From: Acanthochlamys bracteata
Taxonomy: Eukaryota > Streptophyta > Magnoliopsida > Pandanales > Velloziaceae
NCBI GenBank assembly: GCA_019914995.1
Contig: CM034138.1
Location: forward strand, 6,206,535 to 6,270,534
Length of the DNA: 64,000 bases
Reading direction: 5' to 3'
The notes beneath the pieces were generated by a model, which worked only from the letters and a program-made list of their open reading frames with translations, was not told where the DNA came from and ran no database searches. The position numbers and the translations under genes were made by a program. Shown here in pieces: positions 26,560 to 38,800 of this stretch (its first letter is position 1; every line of letters starts with the position of its first letter).

Positions 26560-29500
26560 TGTTAGATATTCCTGCAAGATTAACTCAAGAGGGGAGGGGT
26601 GAATTGAGTTAGTCTATAAGAATTTTTTATAAAATTTGTTATCCTATCTTGGCAAATGAGCTTACTGTACCGATCGTGTCAATCGTGAACTGCGGGCATG
26701 AGAGAGAGTTAGAGTGTTTACTGACATAAGTGACAAAGAGTAGTGCTCAGTGTATTTAACGTGGTTCGGCAAAACCCTTTTGTCTATATCCACGGTCGCT
26801 CTATCACAAGAGCCAAAGCTTCACTAGACCTTTAATAAGCTACAAATACACCTAGAGCAAAGTGCTTCGCCAAGCACACTTACTCTACCGGGTTTCTTCG
26901 CCAATGTTAAATATTCCTGCAAGATTAACTCAAGAGGGGAGGGGTGAATTGAGTTAGTCTATAAAAATTTTCGTTAAGTTTGTTATCCTACTAGCAGAGA
27001 GCTAACAGCCGGTTGTGTCAATCTTTGTAAACTGCAGATGTAAGAGTTAGTGTGTTTCTTGTGAAGTAACAAAGAGTAGTGCTTAGGGTATTTTTCGTGG
27101 TTCGCAAAACTCCTTTGCCTACATCCACGGCCGCTCTATCACCAGAGCCAAAGCTTCACTAGACTTTTAATAAGCTACAAATACACCTAGAGCGAAGTGC
27201 TTCGCTAACACACATATTCTCTACGGGTTTCTTCGCCAAGACAACCCCTACCAGCCTCCCGACACACGCTGTCCCCTGGCTGATTTGCTAGCACTATTAC
27301 AAGGTCTAAGAGCTTACACCAAGCTCTACCTGAGCTTCCTTTACCGGTGCCTGCAGCACCACCTTTAAACTGTCAGTGACAAGTTACAAGAAAATAAACA
27401 AGTATTGAGTGCATGATCTATCTCATGAATGTTAAGTGTTTAAGCAGTGATTCAGATGAGATGATCCGAGAGATTGCTGAGAGATTTCTTTAGTATGATT
27501 TGCAGCAAGATTTGTTTGTGTGGAGTAGTCAAGTTCGTGACCGGCAGTGGGAGTTTTTGTGTAGAATGGTAGAGTTCTTGTATATCTCTATTTTTTTGCT
27601 TGGGTTCTCTCTACTTCTGTTTTCTTTATGTTCTCTCCCTGTTTTTCTCTATTTCTCTACCACGTTTCCTCGTTGCTGTGACTCCCTTTTTATAGAACAT
27701 CTTTCCTGGAGCCGTTGAGGAACATTGCTGTTGGTGCTCGGTTCTTCATGTCAGAGAAGAAATGGTGTTGTCCAGTGGTTCTTCAGCTGTGTTTGTGCAA
27801 AGTCTTCGTTGCATTGAATGCGTTGAAGAGGTTTGAATTTGCTGCAAACGGTTGAGAGCTTAATTCAGCTAAGCTTCTGTTTGAGTCTCGGTGAGCTAAG
27901 TTGCCAACGGCATGTCCATAATAAATGCAGTGCAGGTTGACTGCTTTACTTGATCAATGACTTTGACTGCTTTCTTCCCTTGATTGTTGAGCTTTCATTT
28001 TGTGTGAAAGTGAAGATGAGTTTAGCTCTTGTAAATCTTCTGTTTGAAGTCCTTCAGTCCGTTGTGAGTGCAGGTGATTTCAGAGGTAAGGGAAAGTTCG
28101 TTGCCGCTGAACATATGGGTCTGTCCCAAAACAGAGAAGTCTGCTTATACTTGATAACCAACGGTGATTGTAATGTGGGCATTGCATCCTCCCCGTCCCG
28201 TATCTTTGTCCTGTCCCCCTTGGTAGTAGCATAGTAGTTGGCTGTTATATGGCTGTGGCATTCTCTGTCCCGTATGCTATTCTCTATCCCGCTGACGACG
28301 CGGTGGTGACCGTGATGTGGTGTGGCATTCCTCCGTCCCGTGTCTTTGTCCTCTTGTAATTAAATTCGTGATTTCTTACGGAGGAAAATCGGATTCTCGC
28401 ATGTTGAAGCATTTACGCATTATCGTGAAGACATGATTTCGATGATGCTTTGCACTATGTTCTTTGTCTTCTCTTGTTGTGATTTTTCATGATTCTTGAT
28501 ATGAGCTTGTAGCTGATATGTTCCTCAATAAGTCCTCAAGATTTTTGCTTCAAATGGATGACGAATTCTTGATTGAATTACATCTGAAAAGTTGTTTCAT
28601 CAATGACCGATTCGCTCTACATTCTTTGAATTTTCATCTATCATTCCACGATTTTTCTAAGTTTATATTGATCATCATTTGATGTGCTATTCTGTCAATC
28701 TTATAGTGCGCATGTTGGCCTATCTCTGATGGAAAGTTGAAGTTCAATTGGAATCGGCATCATGCTTGAAATTACTTCTGAAGAGTGAATGATTATCACG
28801 ATTTTTCGATTCTTCGCCCAAAGAAGTAAGCGGCCGTAAATAGCAGAACGGCAACCGCTATTGAGTCTTCTCTTTTCTGTTCATCTATGTTGGCGATACT
28901 CTGTTTTTTTGCTCTTCTCTGTTCGCGGTATCCATGTAGCAGCAATTAGACAGCTGGCTGTTTGGTGGCTGAGGGATTCTCTGCTCTTCTCTGTTCACGA
29001 TATCCATGTAGCAGCAATTAGAAAGCTGGCTGTTTGGTGGCTGAGGAATTCTCTGTTCTGTGTGGGATAGATCTGTTTTATGAATTTCTGCAGAACTTGA
29101 TTCCAATCATTAGTTCACCCTAATCCATAAACTATAATTCTTAATTATTGTTATCATCAAAATCAATTTTGGAGTTCCAACAGCAAAGACAACCCCTAAC
29201 AGCCTACTGGACATGCCTGTCCCCCTAGCTGATTTGCTAGCTCTATTACAAGGTCTAAGAGCTTACACCAAGCTCTACCTGAGCTTCCTTTACCGTGCCT
29301 GCAACACCATCTTTACACTGTCAGTAAGAAGTTACAAAAAAATAAACAAAGATTGAGCGCAGGATCTATCTAATGAATGTTAAGTGTTTATGATGTGATT
29401 TCAGATGAAATGATCGGAGAGGTTGCTGAGAGAGATTTCTTCAGTATGATTTGCAGCAAGATTTGTTTGTGTGGAGTAGTCGAGTTCGTGACCAGCAGTA

Positions 29501-30411
29501 GGATATTTTTGTGTAAAGTGGTAGAGTTCTTGTATATCTCTGTTTTTGCTTGGGTTCTCTCTACTTCTGTTTTCTTTATGTTCTCTCCCTGTTTTTCTCT
29601 CTTTCTCCACGTTGTTTCTTCGTTGCTGTGACTCCCTTCTTATAGAGTTTCTTTCCTGTGCAGGAGCCGTTAAGGAACGTTGCCTTTGGCGCTCGATTCT
29701 TCACGTCAGAGAGAAAGAGGTGTTGTCCAGTGGTCTTTCAGCTGTGTTTGTGCAAAGTCTCCATAGCATTAAATGCGTTGAAGAGGTTTGAATTTGCTGC
29801 CAACGGGTGAAAGCTCAGCTAAGCTTCTGTCTGAGACTCGGTGAGCTGATGAGTTGATATGCCATGTCCATAATAAATGCAATGCAGGTTGACTGCTTGA
29901 CTTGATCAAAGACTTTGACTGCTTTCTTCCCTTGATTATTGAGCTTTCTTTTTGTGTGAAATTGAGGATGATTTTAGCTCTTGTAAATCTTCTGTTTGAA
30001 ATACTTCAGTCTGTTGTGAGTGCAGGTAATTTTTGAAGCAAGAAAAATTCTGCTGCCGTTGAACACAAGGGTCTGTTTCGAAACAAAAAAGTCTTCTTAT
30101 GCTTCAGTAGTCGAACAGCTGACTGTAATGTGGCTGTGGCATCCTCTGTCCCGTATGCTGTCCTCTGTCCCGCTTCGAGCAGTCGAGCAGCTGACTGTGA
30201 TGTGGCTGTGGCATCCTCTGTCCGGTATGCTGTCCTCTGTCCAGTATGTGTAGCTCAGCAGTTGGTTGTATGATGGTTGTTCTTGTCTGCTGTAAATTAA
30301 ATGATCTTTGTTTGTCTAATCCTGCAGAACTTGTTTTCAGATTATTAGTCTTATATAAATCATAGTTCTTAATTCTTTGTTATCATCAAAATTATCCTTG
30401 TAATTCCAACA
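26560..30411 (-). mobile_element. Solo LTR (outer), SIRE-like copia family, interrupted
   Basis: Starts TGTTAGATATTCCTGC and ends GTAATTCCAACA. It is flanked by the exact repeat ACACTTG (26553-26559 and 30412-30418), which contains the expected 5-bp duplication. Without the nested insertion it is about 1.57 kb. The orientation is inferred from the AAGAGGGGAGGGGTGAATTG box: its complement normally lies at the 3' end of such LTRs, just before the primer site. No internal region is present. Confidence 0.8.
26905..29182 (-). mobile_element. Solo LTR (inner), nested in a copy of the same family
   Basis: A 2278-bp LTR from TGTTAAATATTCCTGC to GGAGTTCCAACA, flanked by GCCAA (26900-26904) and GCAAA (29183-29187), a 5-bp duplication with one change. 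Removing it restores the outer LTR across CTTCGCCAAGACAACCCC. It is about 700 bp longer than the outer copy, mainly in the 28380-28860 region, which the outer copy lacks. It also contains a repeated block (28911-28976 and 28977-29060, around AGCTGGCTGTTTGGTGGCTG). Confidence 0.85.
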
Positions 30412-30850
30412 ACACTTGCGAAATTTGAGTGACTCATGCACTAGCGCATTTGATTCCGCAATAACTAATCCAATTCAATTCTGTATTATGCTACCGAAGG
30501 TTCTAATTTTTATTGGTAAATGAAAAACTCTATTTCTTTTGAATACTTTCTCAAACTGTACCAAAAGTAGACTTCAATGGTGTGGTTCCTACAAGTTAGG
30601 CTTATCACATAAATTTGAACGCAAATATTGAGAACAAGTTAGATGACATGTTCAATTTTTGATAAGTAGTTTGAACTCTAACGACCAAGAGAATGAAGAA
30701 GGTCTCCACTAATATAGGAATTTATATTATATTTATAACGTTGTTTAATACGACTTTTTAAATATATTAAAATTTCACTAAACTATCAAATATTTGTTTC
30801 TAACATAGATACGCTGAAATGTTTGAATATCGTATATTTAGTCAACTAAG

Positions 30851-31480
30851 AAAAGAAAGGATTTGTAAAAAAGCTTTGTCATCATCATAAATTTTAGGTA
30901 TCCACTATTTATCGAATTATAAAACCTTCTAAGAAAGGATGTCGACTATGTTGTTGACCTAAAAACTACAGCGGGTCGTCTATCACTACCAACAACACTA
31001 CCAATTTTGGACAAGTTAATTTAACATTAACAACTGAGAGAAGAAGAATGTTAAGGGCAACTGCATCATATCGTCGCACAAGGTGACGCATAGAGATTCC
31101 TACGAGTTTGTATGGGTGACTATGTGTTGCATTGCTTTCATCATTTGTCATGGTCAAATAGGGGTGCTTGATATTTATTATGTTGTTATTTTAGAGTTAC
31201 AAAGTAGTAGATAGAATAAATGAGTTAAGAGTGATAGTTGAGCAGTTGGCACTTATCAATAAAAAGTAAATGTTTGTATTAAATTGGTTCCACTATAAAC
31301 GTTTATGTCCCTATGTTTTTATTATCTATTTTTTTCTCAACTCAAGTTTCGTGACACTTACAAAGTTGGAATCGAAAAGATAGACGATAACTGAAATAAG
31401 CAACATTGAGTATGAACTGTCTGATCGACGTTACTTCTAGCCAGTGAAGATGTTCTCATCTCTGCAACAACAAGCTCATC
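30851..31480. other. No gene seen
   Basis: Low-complexity, mostly AT-rich DNA between two retroelement remnants. The only open frames are short and unrecognised. Confidence 0.4.
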
Positions 31481-33074
31481 TTACTTTTTCTAAAGAAAGT
31501 AAGGGGTGTGCACTATTATGCATTTCAAGGATAACTTACCATGTGGTTCCTCTTGCACAGGATCACACATAGATAAATATGAATGGGATCGGTGGAAGAT
31601 GATTATTCATCTTGCAAACGGCTACTTTACTGTAGCACATGCGTTAACGACCATATCCAATACTGAGCAATGCTCCCAATGGATAGTTCCTGGTCGCACA
31701 CAGTGACACATTGATAAATAGAGGTCGCATAAAGGAAAACTGCAAATAAATATTCTAAAATCGTCTAGAGATGTCAGTAATTTCTGAATTTATTTGCAAG
31801 TAGTTGGCATGTCTAGGAAACCAGAAAATTGATCGAACATCTCAAGCTTTGACTCTTACGTGTTTTGGAAATTGATCGAGCATCTACCGATGGATCTCAC
31901 TAGTATCATGAGCCGACACATTATAAGTGTTGCTCAAAATAGAAATAAGTACTTCTTTATGCACACATTATTATCGAGATATGCAGCAATAAAGGTGTTT
32001 TTTTAGAAAGGAACAATGACTTAGTGTTAAGCAATTTAGTTAAATTGGATTTGAAATTTATCAGATTATATGGAACTGATGAGGAGATTGATGAGAAACT
32101 TGATGAGCCGATGCAAGGAAAGGCACCAGCAGCACAAGAACAGCAACTTGAGACAACAGCATAGAAAGATGTACCCACTGGACAGTAAGCTTCTAGTGAG
32201 CAAGTAGCTATATTAAATGGACAACCAGCTGCATCACCTCACATAGTATGTGTACCTTTTGATCACTTGAAGGATCTCAAGAATGAGTTTACAAAAGTTC
32301 AAATGAGACTTTGGACTCTTGAGGACAGTGCACATGATATATTCAATAGTTTGCATATAAGGATCAAAGAGCTATACTAAAGGACTAAGAACAAGCTTAA
32401 GGGTTCAATTGAACAACTTGGCAAGTTGTTGGATGACAAATTTGAAGAATTTAAGGAATGGCTAACGGATCAAGATGTTGGATGAGAAATTTTCTACCAA
32501 AGGACTCATCCATCCCTTCTACCCGAATCTCTAAACGTCGAAAAGCCTAAAACTAGCTCATCCTAACCAGCCTATCCCTTCATACACTGACTGTTTTGTT
32601 TTGTTTTGCTGAGTGCTTTATGTTTTACTGTATTGTAGGTGTTTTCATTTTGGATTTTGTGTTGTTGCCTTATCTAGGCTTTACTTGCATCAACTTATTT
32701 TTATTCCTATTTGATTTACTTTGTCCAATGAATGAATGACTAAATGATTGTTGCTTAAACTGATAGTATCATTGTTGGATAACATATTGTTGCTACTGAT
32801 GAGCTCTAAACTTTTTTTGTATGATAGAATAGGGGAGAATTTTTTGTGAGAATTACTATGCAGGGACGCATTTACATAGGGGGAGAAAATAGTACATACA
32901 TAGTAGGAGATTATCTCTTGATGGATCATTATTTCTGGATGAATATGAAACAAGCGGGAAAGTGAGATATCTATACCGAGCTAATGACTACTACAAATGT
33001 TATGAAAATGTTTTTCTACTTATGCTAGCAAATAATTCTCTAAATATTTTGTCATCATAAAAAAATAAGGAGAT
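31481..33074 (+). pseudogene. Third-ORF (env-like) region of a SIRE/Maximus-type copia, decayed
   Basis: Readable pieces on the plus strand include MCTIMHFKDNLPCGSS (31506 on), an Ala/Gln-rich stretch (about 32110-32165) and a coiled-coil-like stretch, VPFDHLKDLKNEFTKVQMRL and IEQLGKLLDDKFEEFKEWL (about 32255-32480). This order resembles the extra ORF that SIRE elements carry between pol and the 3' LTR. GGGGAGAAT (32833) and GGGGGAGAAAA (32880) follow, and then a polypurine-type AAAAAAATAAGGAGAT abuts the LTR at 33075. Many stops; non-functional. The function of the extra ORF in plants is unknown. Confidence 0.45.
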
Positions 33075-34319
33075 TATTGGAAATCCTAACTTTTTGAAGA
33101 TAACGCATACTTGAGAATCATTACTAAGCTATAAACAAATTTATATTGAATTTGAATAGCCTATGGAGCTGGTAGAATATTAAGTAAAAATTGGCTAAGT
33201 GTTGAGACTTTGCTAATATGCCAACTTCAGACATGCATATCTTTCGACTCACGGCACCAAATGGAGATTTCTTAATAACTTTTGAAAGATGGATTGACAC
33301 ATAATAAGTGAAGACCAAGAGGACAAAATTTCATCAGGTATCGAAGATAAAAAATTCTGTAAAGCTCGCTAGTCATACTATCCAACATCACTGGATCAGC
33401 TAGACATATCCAAACGACAAATATTATTTCTCTCAGTTCAGACACGATTCTAAAATACGGTTTTTTATATGGACAGAAGATATCTTGAAATTTCTACGGT
33501 CTAAAAATTCAGCTCATTTAATGAAGAAACGAATCCTACAAAAATTGGAGAAGCTTACTATTTTGCACTTATAATTTCTGAATGCATCTGAGTGAATCCG
33601 ATCTAGAGCGCAACGTGCAAATTCAGTATCTCTTAGCTCAAGCAATATTTTGGAGATCCGATTTTTGCTACTGATGGATATATCTACATCCAATTTGTGT
33701 TTTCTTTTATGAGATCCATTGAGCTTTCTTGTTATTGCTAGACATTGTTATTATTTAGATCTTTTTGCTGGAACTCGTCATCATTATAATCTTGAGAGAG
33801 GTTGTTGGAAAACTTGCGAGTGCTCACTTTGCTAGTCTAAATTAGTTTTGCGGGTTTATACTAGGCTTTTACGAAAGCGTGCACGGTTGTAGTCGGAGAG
33901 ATATTGCGCAAGTTTAGAAGGCTAGTTGGAGTTGTCCTTACGAGAAGACTCGGTTAAGGCGGATGTGTTTTGTAAACCACCAAATCTCGATTGATTGTAC
34001 GTTGGCTCAACATTAGTGAATTTCACTTATGGTGTCAAGTGACGTGAACGTAGATTCCTCGATACCGAACCACATAAAAATTGTCTGTATGCTGACTGGT
34101 TTGTATTTATGCACTTCTAAATTAGTTTGTTTGAATTATATTGTGTTAACATATTAGTGCGGAATACAGTTAATATTCAGTCACTTGTCAGTAACCTTTC
34201 AATCGACTGACAACTAACTGATCAGTGACTGTTATCAAAATAGTAGACTATTTATTTTTTATTTTGCTATAACTCAATCCACCCCCTTTTGAGTTGATAT
34301 TCTTCAGGTTTCTCTTACA
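33075..34319 (+). mobile_element. SIRE/Maximus-like LTR, shared between two internal regions
   Basis: Starts TATTGGAAATCCTAAC (TGTTGG mutated) and ends GGTTTCTCTTACA, about 1245 bp, with CCACCCCCTTTTGAGTTG close to its 3' end. On the left it follows a 3'-end context (env-like ORF and polypurine tract). On the right it is followed by a degenerate primer site and gag. It therefore sits as a 3' LTR for one element and a 5' LTR for another. Confidence 0.65.
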
Positions 34320-34620
34320 ATTAGTATTAGAGTAGGCCTTTAGTAGACAAGGACTAACTGCATTAGAGAAAAAGATCGATACGGTAAGCATGGACATTGT
34401 TGCAACCGAAGAAAGATCGTCAAACCGACCACCACTTTTTCATATCTTGAACTATGGCTATTGAAAGTTCAAGATTACTATCTTTATCCAAACGCAAGAC
34501 TTCACATTGTGAATAATAATCAAAGAAAGACCAATTGTGCCTATAAAAATGGATGCAAATAGAGTTCTTGTGCCAAGCAAATTTGACCTGTCAATATTGA
34601 TAGGTCAATAACAGGTCATT
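34320..34620 (+). pseudogene. Primer site and gag remnant of a SIRE-like copia
   Basis: ATTAGTATTAGAG at 34320 is a decayed ATTGGTATCAGAG primer site. From about 34390 a broken frame begins MDIVATEERSSNRPPLFHI and continues with weak similarity to copia Gag. Multiple stops. Confidence 0.5.
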
Positions 34621-35250
34621 GATTTGGTCAACATTGATAGTTGATCAGCTCAACTTATAATAATAAAATTTTTTCAATAATAAACTTTTTTATATTTTAT
34701 TTTTATCTTAATAATAATTTTTAAGTAATTTTTAAAATTTTGTTCTTTTTTATTTTTATTTATTATATAAAATAGAAAATAAAATGGATAAAATGGTATA
34801 GCTTGGCTAAGTAAAGTGTGACCGGGCCAAATTGATCAGACCCGAGTGCAAAAACTGGATGGAGTCAGCTCGATCTATGTAATTCACTTGGCCTAACCCG
34901 TCCATATTGACACATCTATTCAACATATATTGGTGGTGCACAGAACAGTTAGTGAGAGCAGTTTCAATGGGTATATATATTATTTTTAAGTTAAAAATAA
35001 GATATATTTACTTCAATTCTATTAAAAACTCGTAAAATATTTTTAGTTTAATCAATCCAAGCAACCCTAAATATGATCAGGTTTTTTTAACCAATAAAGT
35101 GTAAGAAAAGAGATTAGAGCATTCATATTCATTCTGTCAAATTTTTAAGACTTACATCATGTAACCGAAATCGAATATGCATAAGACATAGTTGCAAGAA
35201 CCGACACGATGTCGACTAGAAAGCTGTTCGGATCAACGGAAAGCAAGTTA
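34621..35250. other. No gene seen; insertion site of the copia element
   Basis: AT-rich DNA with a short palindromic TGACCTGTCAATATTGATAGGTC-like patch near 34586-34610. The last five bases (AGTTA, 35246-35250) are duplicated after the right LTR at 40666-40670. Confidence 0.4.
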
Positions 35251-35852
35251 TGTTGGATATAAAGACATTTTGATGAGCTTCTAATCAAGCAGTCCACAAG
35301 TAGGTGTTGGTAGTCCACCATTTAGTCCAACATAGCTCTTATGGTAGTAATGTCCAGATTCATTCATAAAGAAATTATGTCCAGATTCATAAAGAAGTTA
35401 TGTCCAGATTCACGATGAAGTTATGTCCAGATTCATCTAACTACCATAAGAAAGTTATGCCAACGAACTAATTCCAAAGAGTTACCTTGGAGAGTTAGTT
35501 ATTTAGTGAACTAGCTATCAAAGAATTTTCTTGCAACCTATATATATGTCCCAAATGTGTGAAATTTGGAAGAAGTATAAGAAGCACAACAAAGAAGCAT
35601 GCAAAGAGAGAATGCAAGTAAGAAAGCAAAGTTGTAAGCATATATTGTAATCTCATCTTATAGTGAGATTTCTTTTGGTGTGACCATACCACCGTGGAAT
35701 TTTTTTCGTTTTTCCCCACATATATTTTGGTGTTGTGTGATTGCTTTATTCATCTTTAACAATCTCAATTTTGATTGCAAGATCCTAGTGTGTGCTATAT
35801 ATATTCCGCTGTGCTAATTTTTCCGTTTGTACACACTACCGTATTCACAACA
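35251..35852 (+). repeat. 5' LTR of the copia element
   Basis: TGTTGGATAT ... GTATTCACAACA, 602 bp. It contains a four-fold repeat in the upstream part (see separate entry). The downstream part contains CTATATATATGTCCC (35537-35551), a plausible TATA region for the retroelement promoter. Confidence 0.93.
35351..35436 (+). promoter_or_regulatory. Four-fold TGTCCAGATTCAT repeat in the LTR
   Basis: Copies start at 35351, 35378, 35401 and 35424 (spacing 27, 23, 23), each preceded by a (GA)AGTTA- or AAATTA-like word. The matching block in the 3' LTR starts at 40166, 40193, 40216 and 40239. Its place upstream of the LTR TATA and its repeat form recall the U3 enhancer boxes of Tnt1. The regulatory role is inferred. 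Confidence 0.5.
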
Positions 35853-35867
35853 AGTGGTATCAGAACT
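35853..35867 (+). other. Primer-binding site
   Basis: AGTGGTATCAGAACT immediately after the 5' LTR. TGGTATCAGAAC differs by one base from the usual initiator-Met tRNA complement TGGTATCAGAGC. Confidence 0.85.
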
Positions 35868-35880
35868 TACGGTTTTTCTG

Positions 35881-38800
35881 ATGGCAAACAAGTTTGAGAT
35901 TAAGAAGTTCAATGGGAGCAACTACCCATTGTGGAGGATGAAGATTTTGGCAATTTTAGCCAAAGAAAATTGCTTTGCTGCTCTAGAGGATCGTCCCGAC
36001 GATATTACAGACAACAGATGGCAAAAGATGGAAAGGTATGCTATGGCTAATCTACATCTTTCTCTTACTGATCATGTGCTTCTTAGTGCTCAGAGCTAAA
36101 GACAACAAAAGAGGTTTGAGAAAAGTTTGAGAAAGTTTATGCCAAGAAGTCAAGGCAATATGCTGTGTTTTTGATACGAAGTTTGTATTCTCTTCGCATG
36201 ACTGAAACTTCTTCTGTGGCTGAACATCTTAGTGCCATGGAGTCTCTTTTCTCTCAATTAACAGCACTGGAGAAGAAGATAGAGACTGATGAGCGTGCCT
36301 TGATTTTACTCCAAAGTCTTCCAAGTTCTTATGATCAAGTTGTCATAAATCAAACAGGTAACAGCGACTTGAAATTACTTATTTATGAAGATGTCGTTGC
36401 AGCTGTTCTTGAAGAAGAAAGTCAACGAAAGGACAAGCTTGATATTGTGCTTGGTGGACAACAACCGGAGGTTTTGTTGTTGGCACAAGATAAGAAAAGG
36501 AAGCGAAATTTTAGAAATAGTGGCACGGGGCAGCAAAAGAGGAACAAGCGGCAAGTAAAGTATTTTGCTTGCGCAAAGTTTGGGCACTACAAGCGTGAGT
36601 GCAAATCGTTGGCCAAACGAGGAAGTACAGAAGCCTCCAAGTCTCAAGTATGTGTGGCATATAACTAGGATGAGGGCGAAACTTTAGTTGGCGAAATAAC
36701 AATTGTTACCGAAGACGAGGCCAAATTTCCGGATGTCTGGATTTTGGATTTAGGAGCATCTTGGCACATGATATCTAGAAAGGATTGGTTCCATGAGTAT
36801 GAAGTCATTTCTGGAGGTAACGTACGGATGGGAAATGGTCAAGTCTTGAAGGTTATTAGAGTTGGTTCCATCATGCTCAAGGGAGAAGATGGAAGGATTC
36901 GCTTCATTCGTAAGGTACGCCATGTACTTGGCCTCACTAAAAATTTGCTATCTCTTGGACAGTTTGATGACCTTGGTTGTAAGACCCGAATAGAGAGTGG
37001 CATTATGAAGGTCATCCAGGATGGGAAAGAAATCTTAAAGGGAGAAAAGATTGGTTCCAATTTGTACCAAGTGCTTGGAGTGACACTATCACATGGAGAT
37101 GCAAGTGTGGCATCCGGCACTAATTTAGAGAAGGTAACTCGAATGTGGCACTTGAAGCTGGGTCACATTTCGGAGTATAGGCTTAAAATTCTCTGTGATC
37201 GGAAGCTCTTGCCAGGGCTATCCGAGGTTAAGTTGCCGTTTTGTGAGGAGTGTGTTACCGGAAAGCAGCACCGTACCAAGTTTGGAAAATCATTCTCCAG
37301 AGCCAAAGCATTTCTTGATTTGGTTCACTCGGATGTGTGGGAATCACCGCAGCTTTTACTTTGGGGCGTCAAATATTTGATAACTTTTATTGATGATTTT
37401 TCTCGACGAAGCTGGGTGTATCCAATCCGAAAGAAGTCAGAGGTCTTTGGTGTATTCAAGTACTTTAAAGCTCGGGTGGAAGTTGATTCCAGTAGTAGGA
37501 TCAAGTGCCTACGATCGGACAACGGAGGAGAATACAACAGTGATGAATTCTTTATTTTCTTAGCCGAACAAGGGATCAAACGGCAGTCCACTGTACCTTA
37601 TACTCCACAGCAAAATGGAGTTACGGAGCGGTTCAATAGGACATTACTTGAGCGGGTAAGGGCTATGCTTAAAGTGGCTAGTTTGCCTAACTCTTTTTGG
37701 GTAGAGGCAGCCAAGACTGTTTATTATGTATTGAACCGTATCCCTTCAACTGCTATTGGGTTGAAAGTGCCAATGAAAATGTGGACTGATAATATTGTTG
37801 ATTATTCTCGCCTTTATATTTTTGGTTGTCCAGTATTTGTGATGTATACATCACATGAGAGATCCAAGTTGGATCCTAAGTCCAGAAAGTGCATATTTCT
37901 GGGGTATGCTGGAGATGTTATGGGATATCGCTTATAGGATCCCACTGCCCGTAAGATTTTCTTCAGTAGTGATGTGATCTTTGTAGAAGACCAGCTGCAA
38001 AGAACATCAGAAGGTGATGATGCCACTAGATATGCCATTAGAAAGCAAAACTTGCTTCAAGATAAGACCATGGTTAATCCGGAGGAGGCAGAAGATGAGA
38101 AAGAAGACTAAGATTCTGTGCATGAACCAACGGATGAGCATGAGGAAGAAGTTTCTAGGAATCCAACCCTTAGGCATTCAACTCGTAAGAGAAAAGCACC
38201 TGAGAGGTATGCGGATTATTATTTGGAGCCTATGTGTAACATTACATATAATCTTCTTACTGAAGAAGGAGAGCCAACAACTCTTAAGGAAGCATTGGAT
38301 AGTCCAAATGCTGCTCGTTAGATGGAAGCTATGCAAGAAGAAATTGAGGCACTCCATAATAATAGGACTTGGGAATTAGTTCCACTTCCTCAAGGACGCA
38401 AAGCTATTGGTAACAAATGGGTCAATAAGATCAAGCGTGGTAATAATGATCAAGTAGAACGGTTTCGTGCTCGATTAGTTGTAAAAGGATATGCACAAAA
38501 GGAAGGAGTCGATTTTGATGAAATCTTCTCTCCGGTGGTTCGTTTAGCAACAATTCGTGTGGTCTTGGCATTGTGCGCATCATCGGATCTCTACCTTGAA
38601 CAACTCGACGTGAAGACGGCATTCTTGCACGGTGAGTTGGAAGAGGAGATATACATGGTCCAACCAGAAGGCTTTGCCGAGGTAGGTAAGGAGAACTTGG
38701 TTTGCCGGTTAATCAAATCTCTTTATGGGCTTAAGTAGGCACCAAGGTGCTGGTATAAGAGATTTGATGGTTGTATCGGGAGCCTCGGATACAGCAAGCT

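Larger units (their letters stand above)
26387..30850 (-). mobile_element. LTR of the Athila-like element, split by nested insertions
   Basis: The LTR begins next to the primer site at 26387 and includes GCAAATGTACGAGACGCGTG, a relative of the GCAAGTGCACGGTT phrase in the solo LTR at 22130. It is interrupted at 26559 by a 3.85-kb insertion and resumes at 30419 with CGAAATTTGAGTGACTC. Its far end is not clear; 30850 is approximate. Confidence 0.45.

Noticed and set aside
28861..29106. Overlapping small frames with repeated peptide blocks
   Set aside because: The repetition comes from a duplicated block inside the solo LTR, not from a protein-coding gene.
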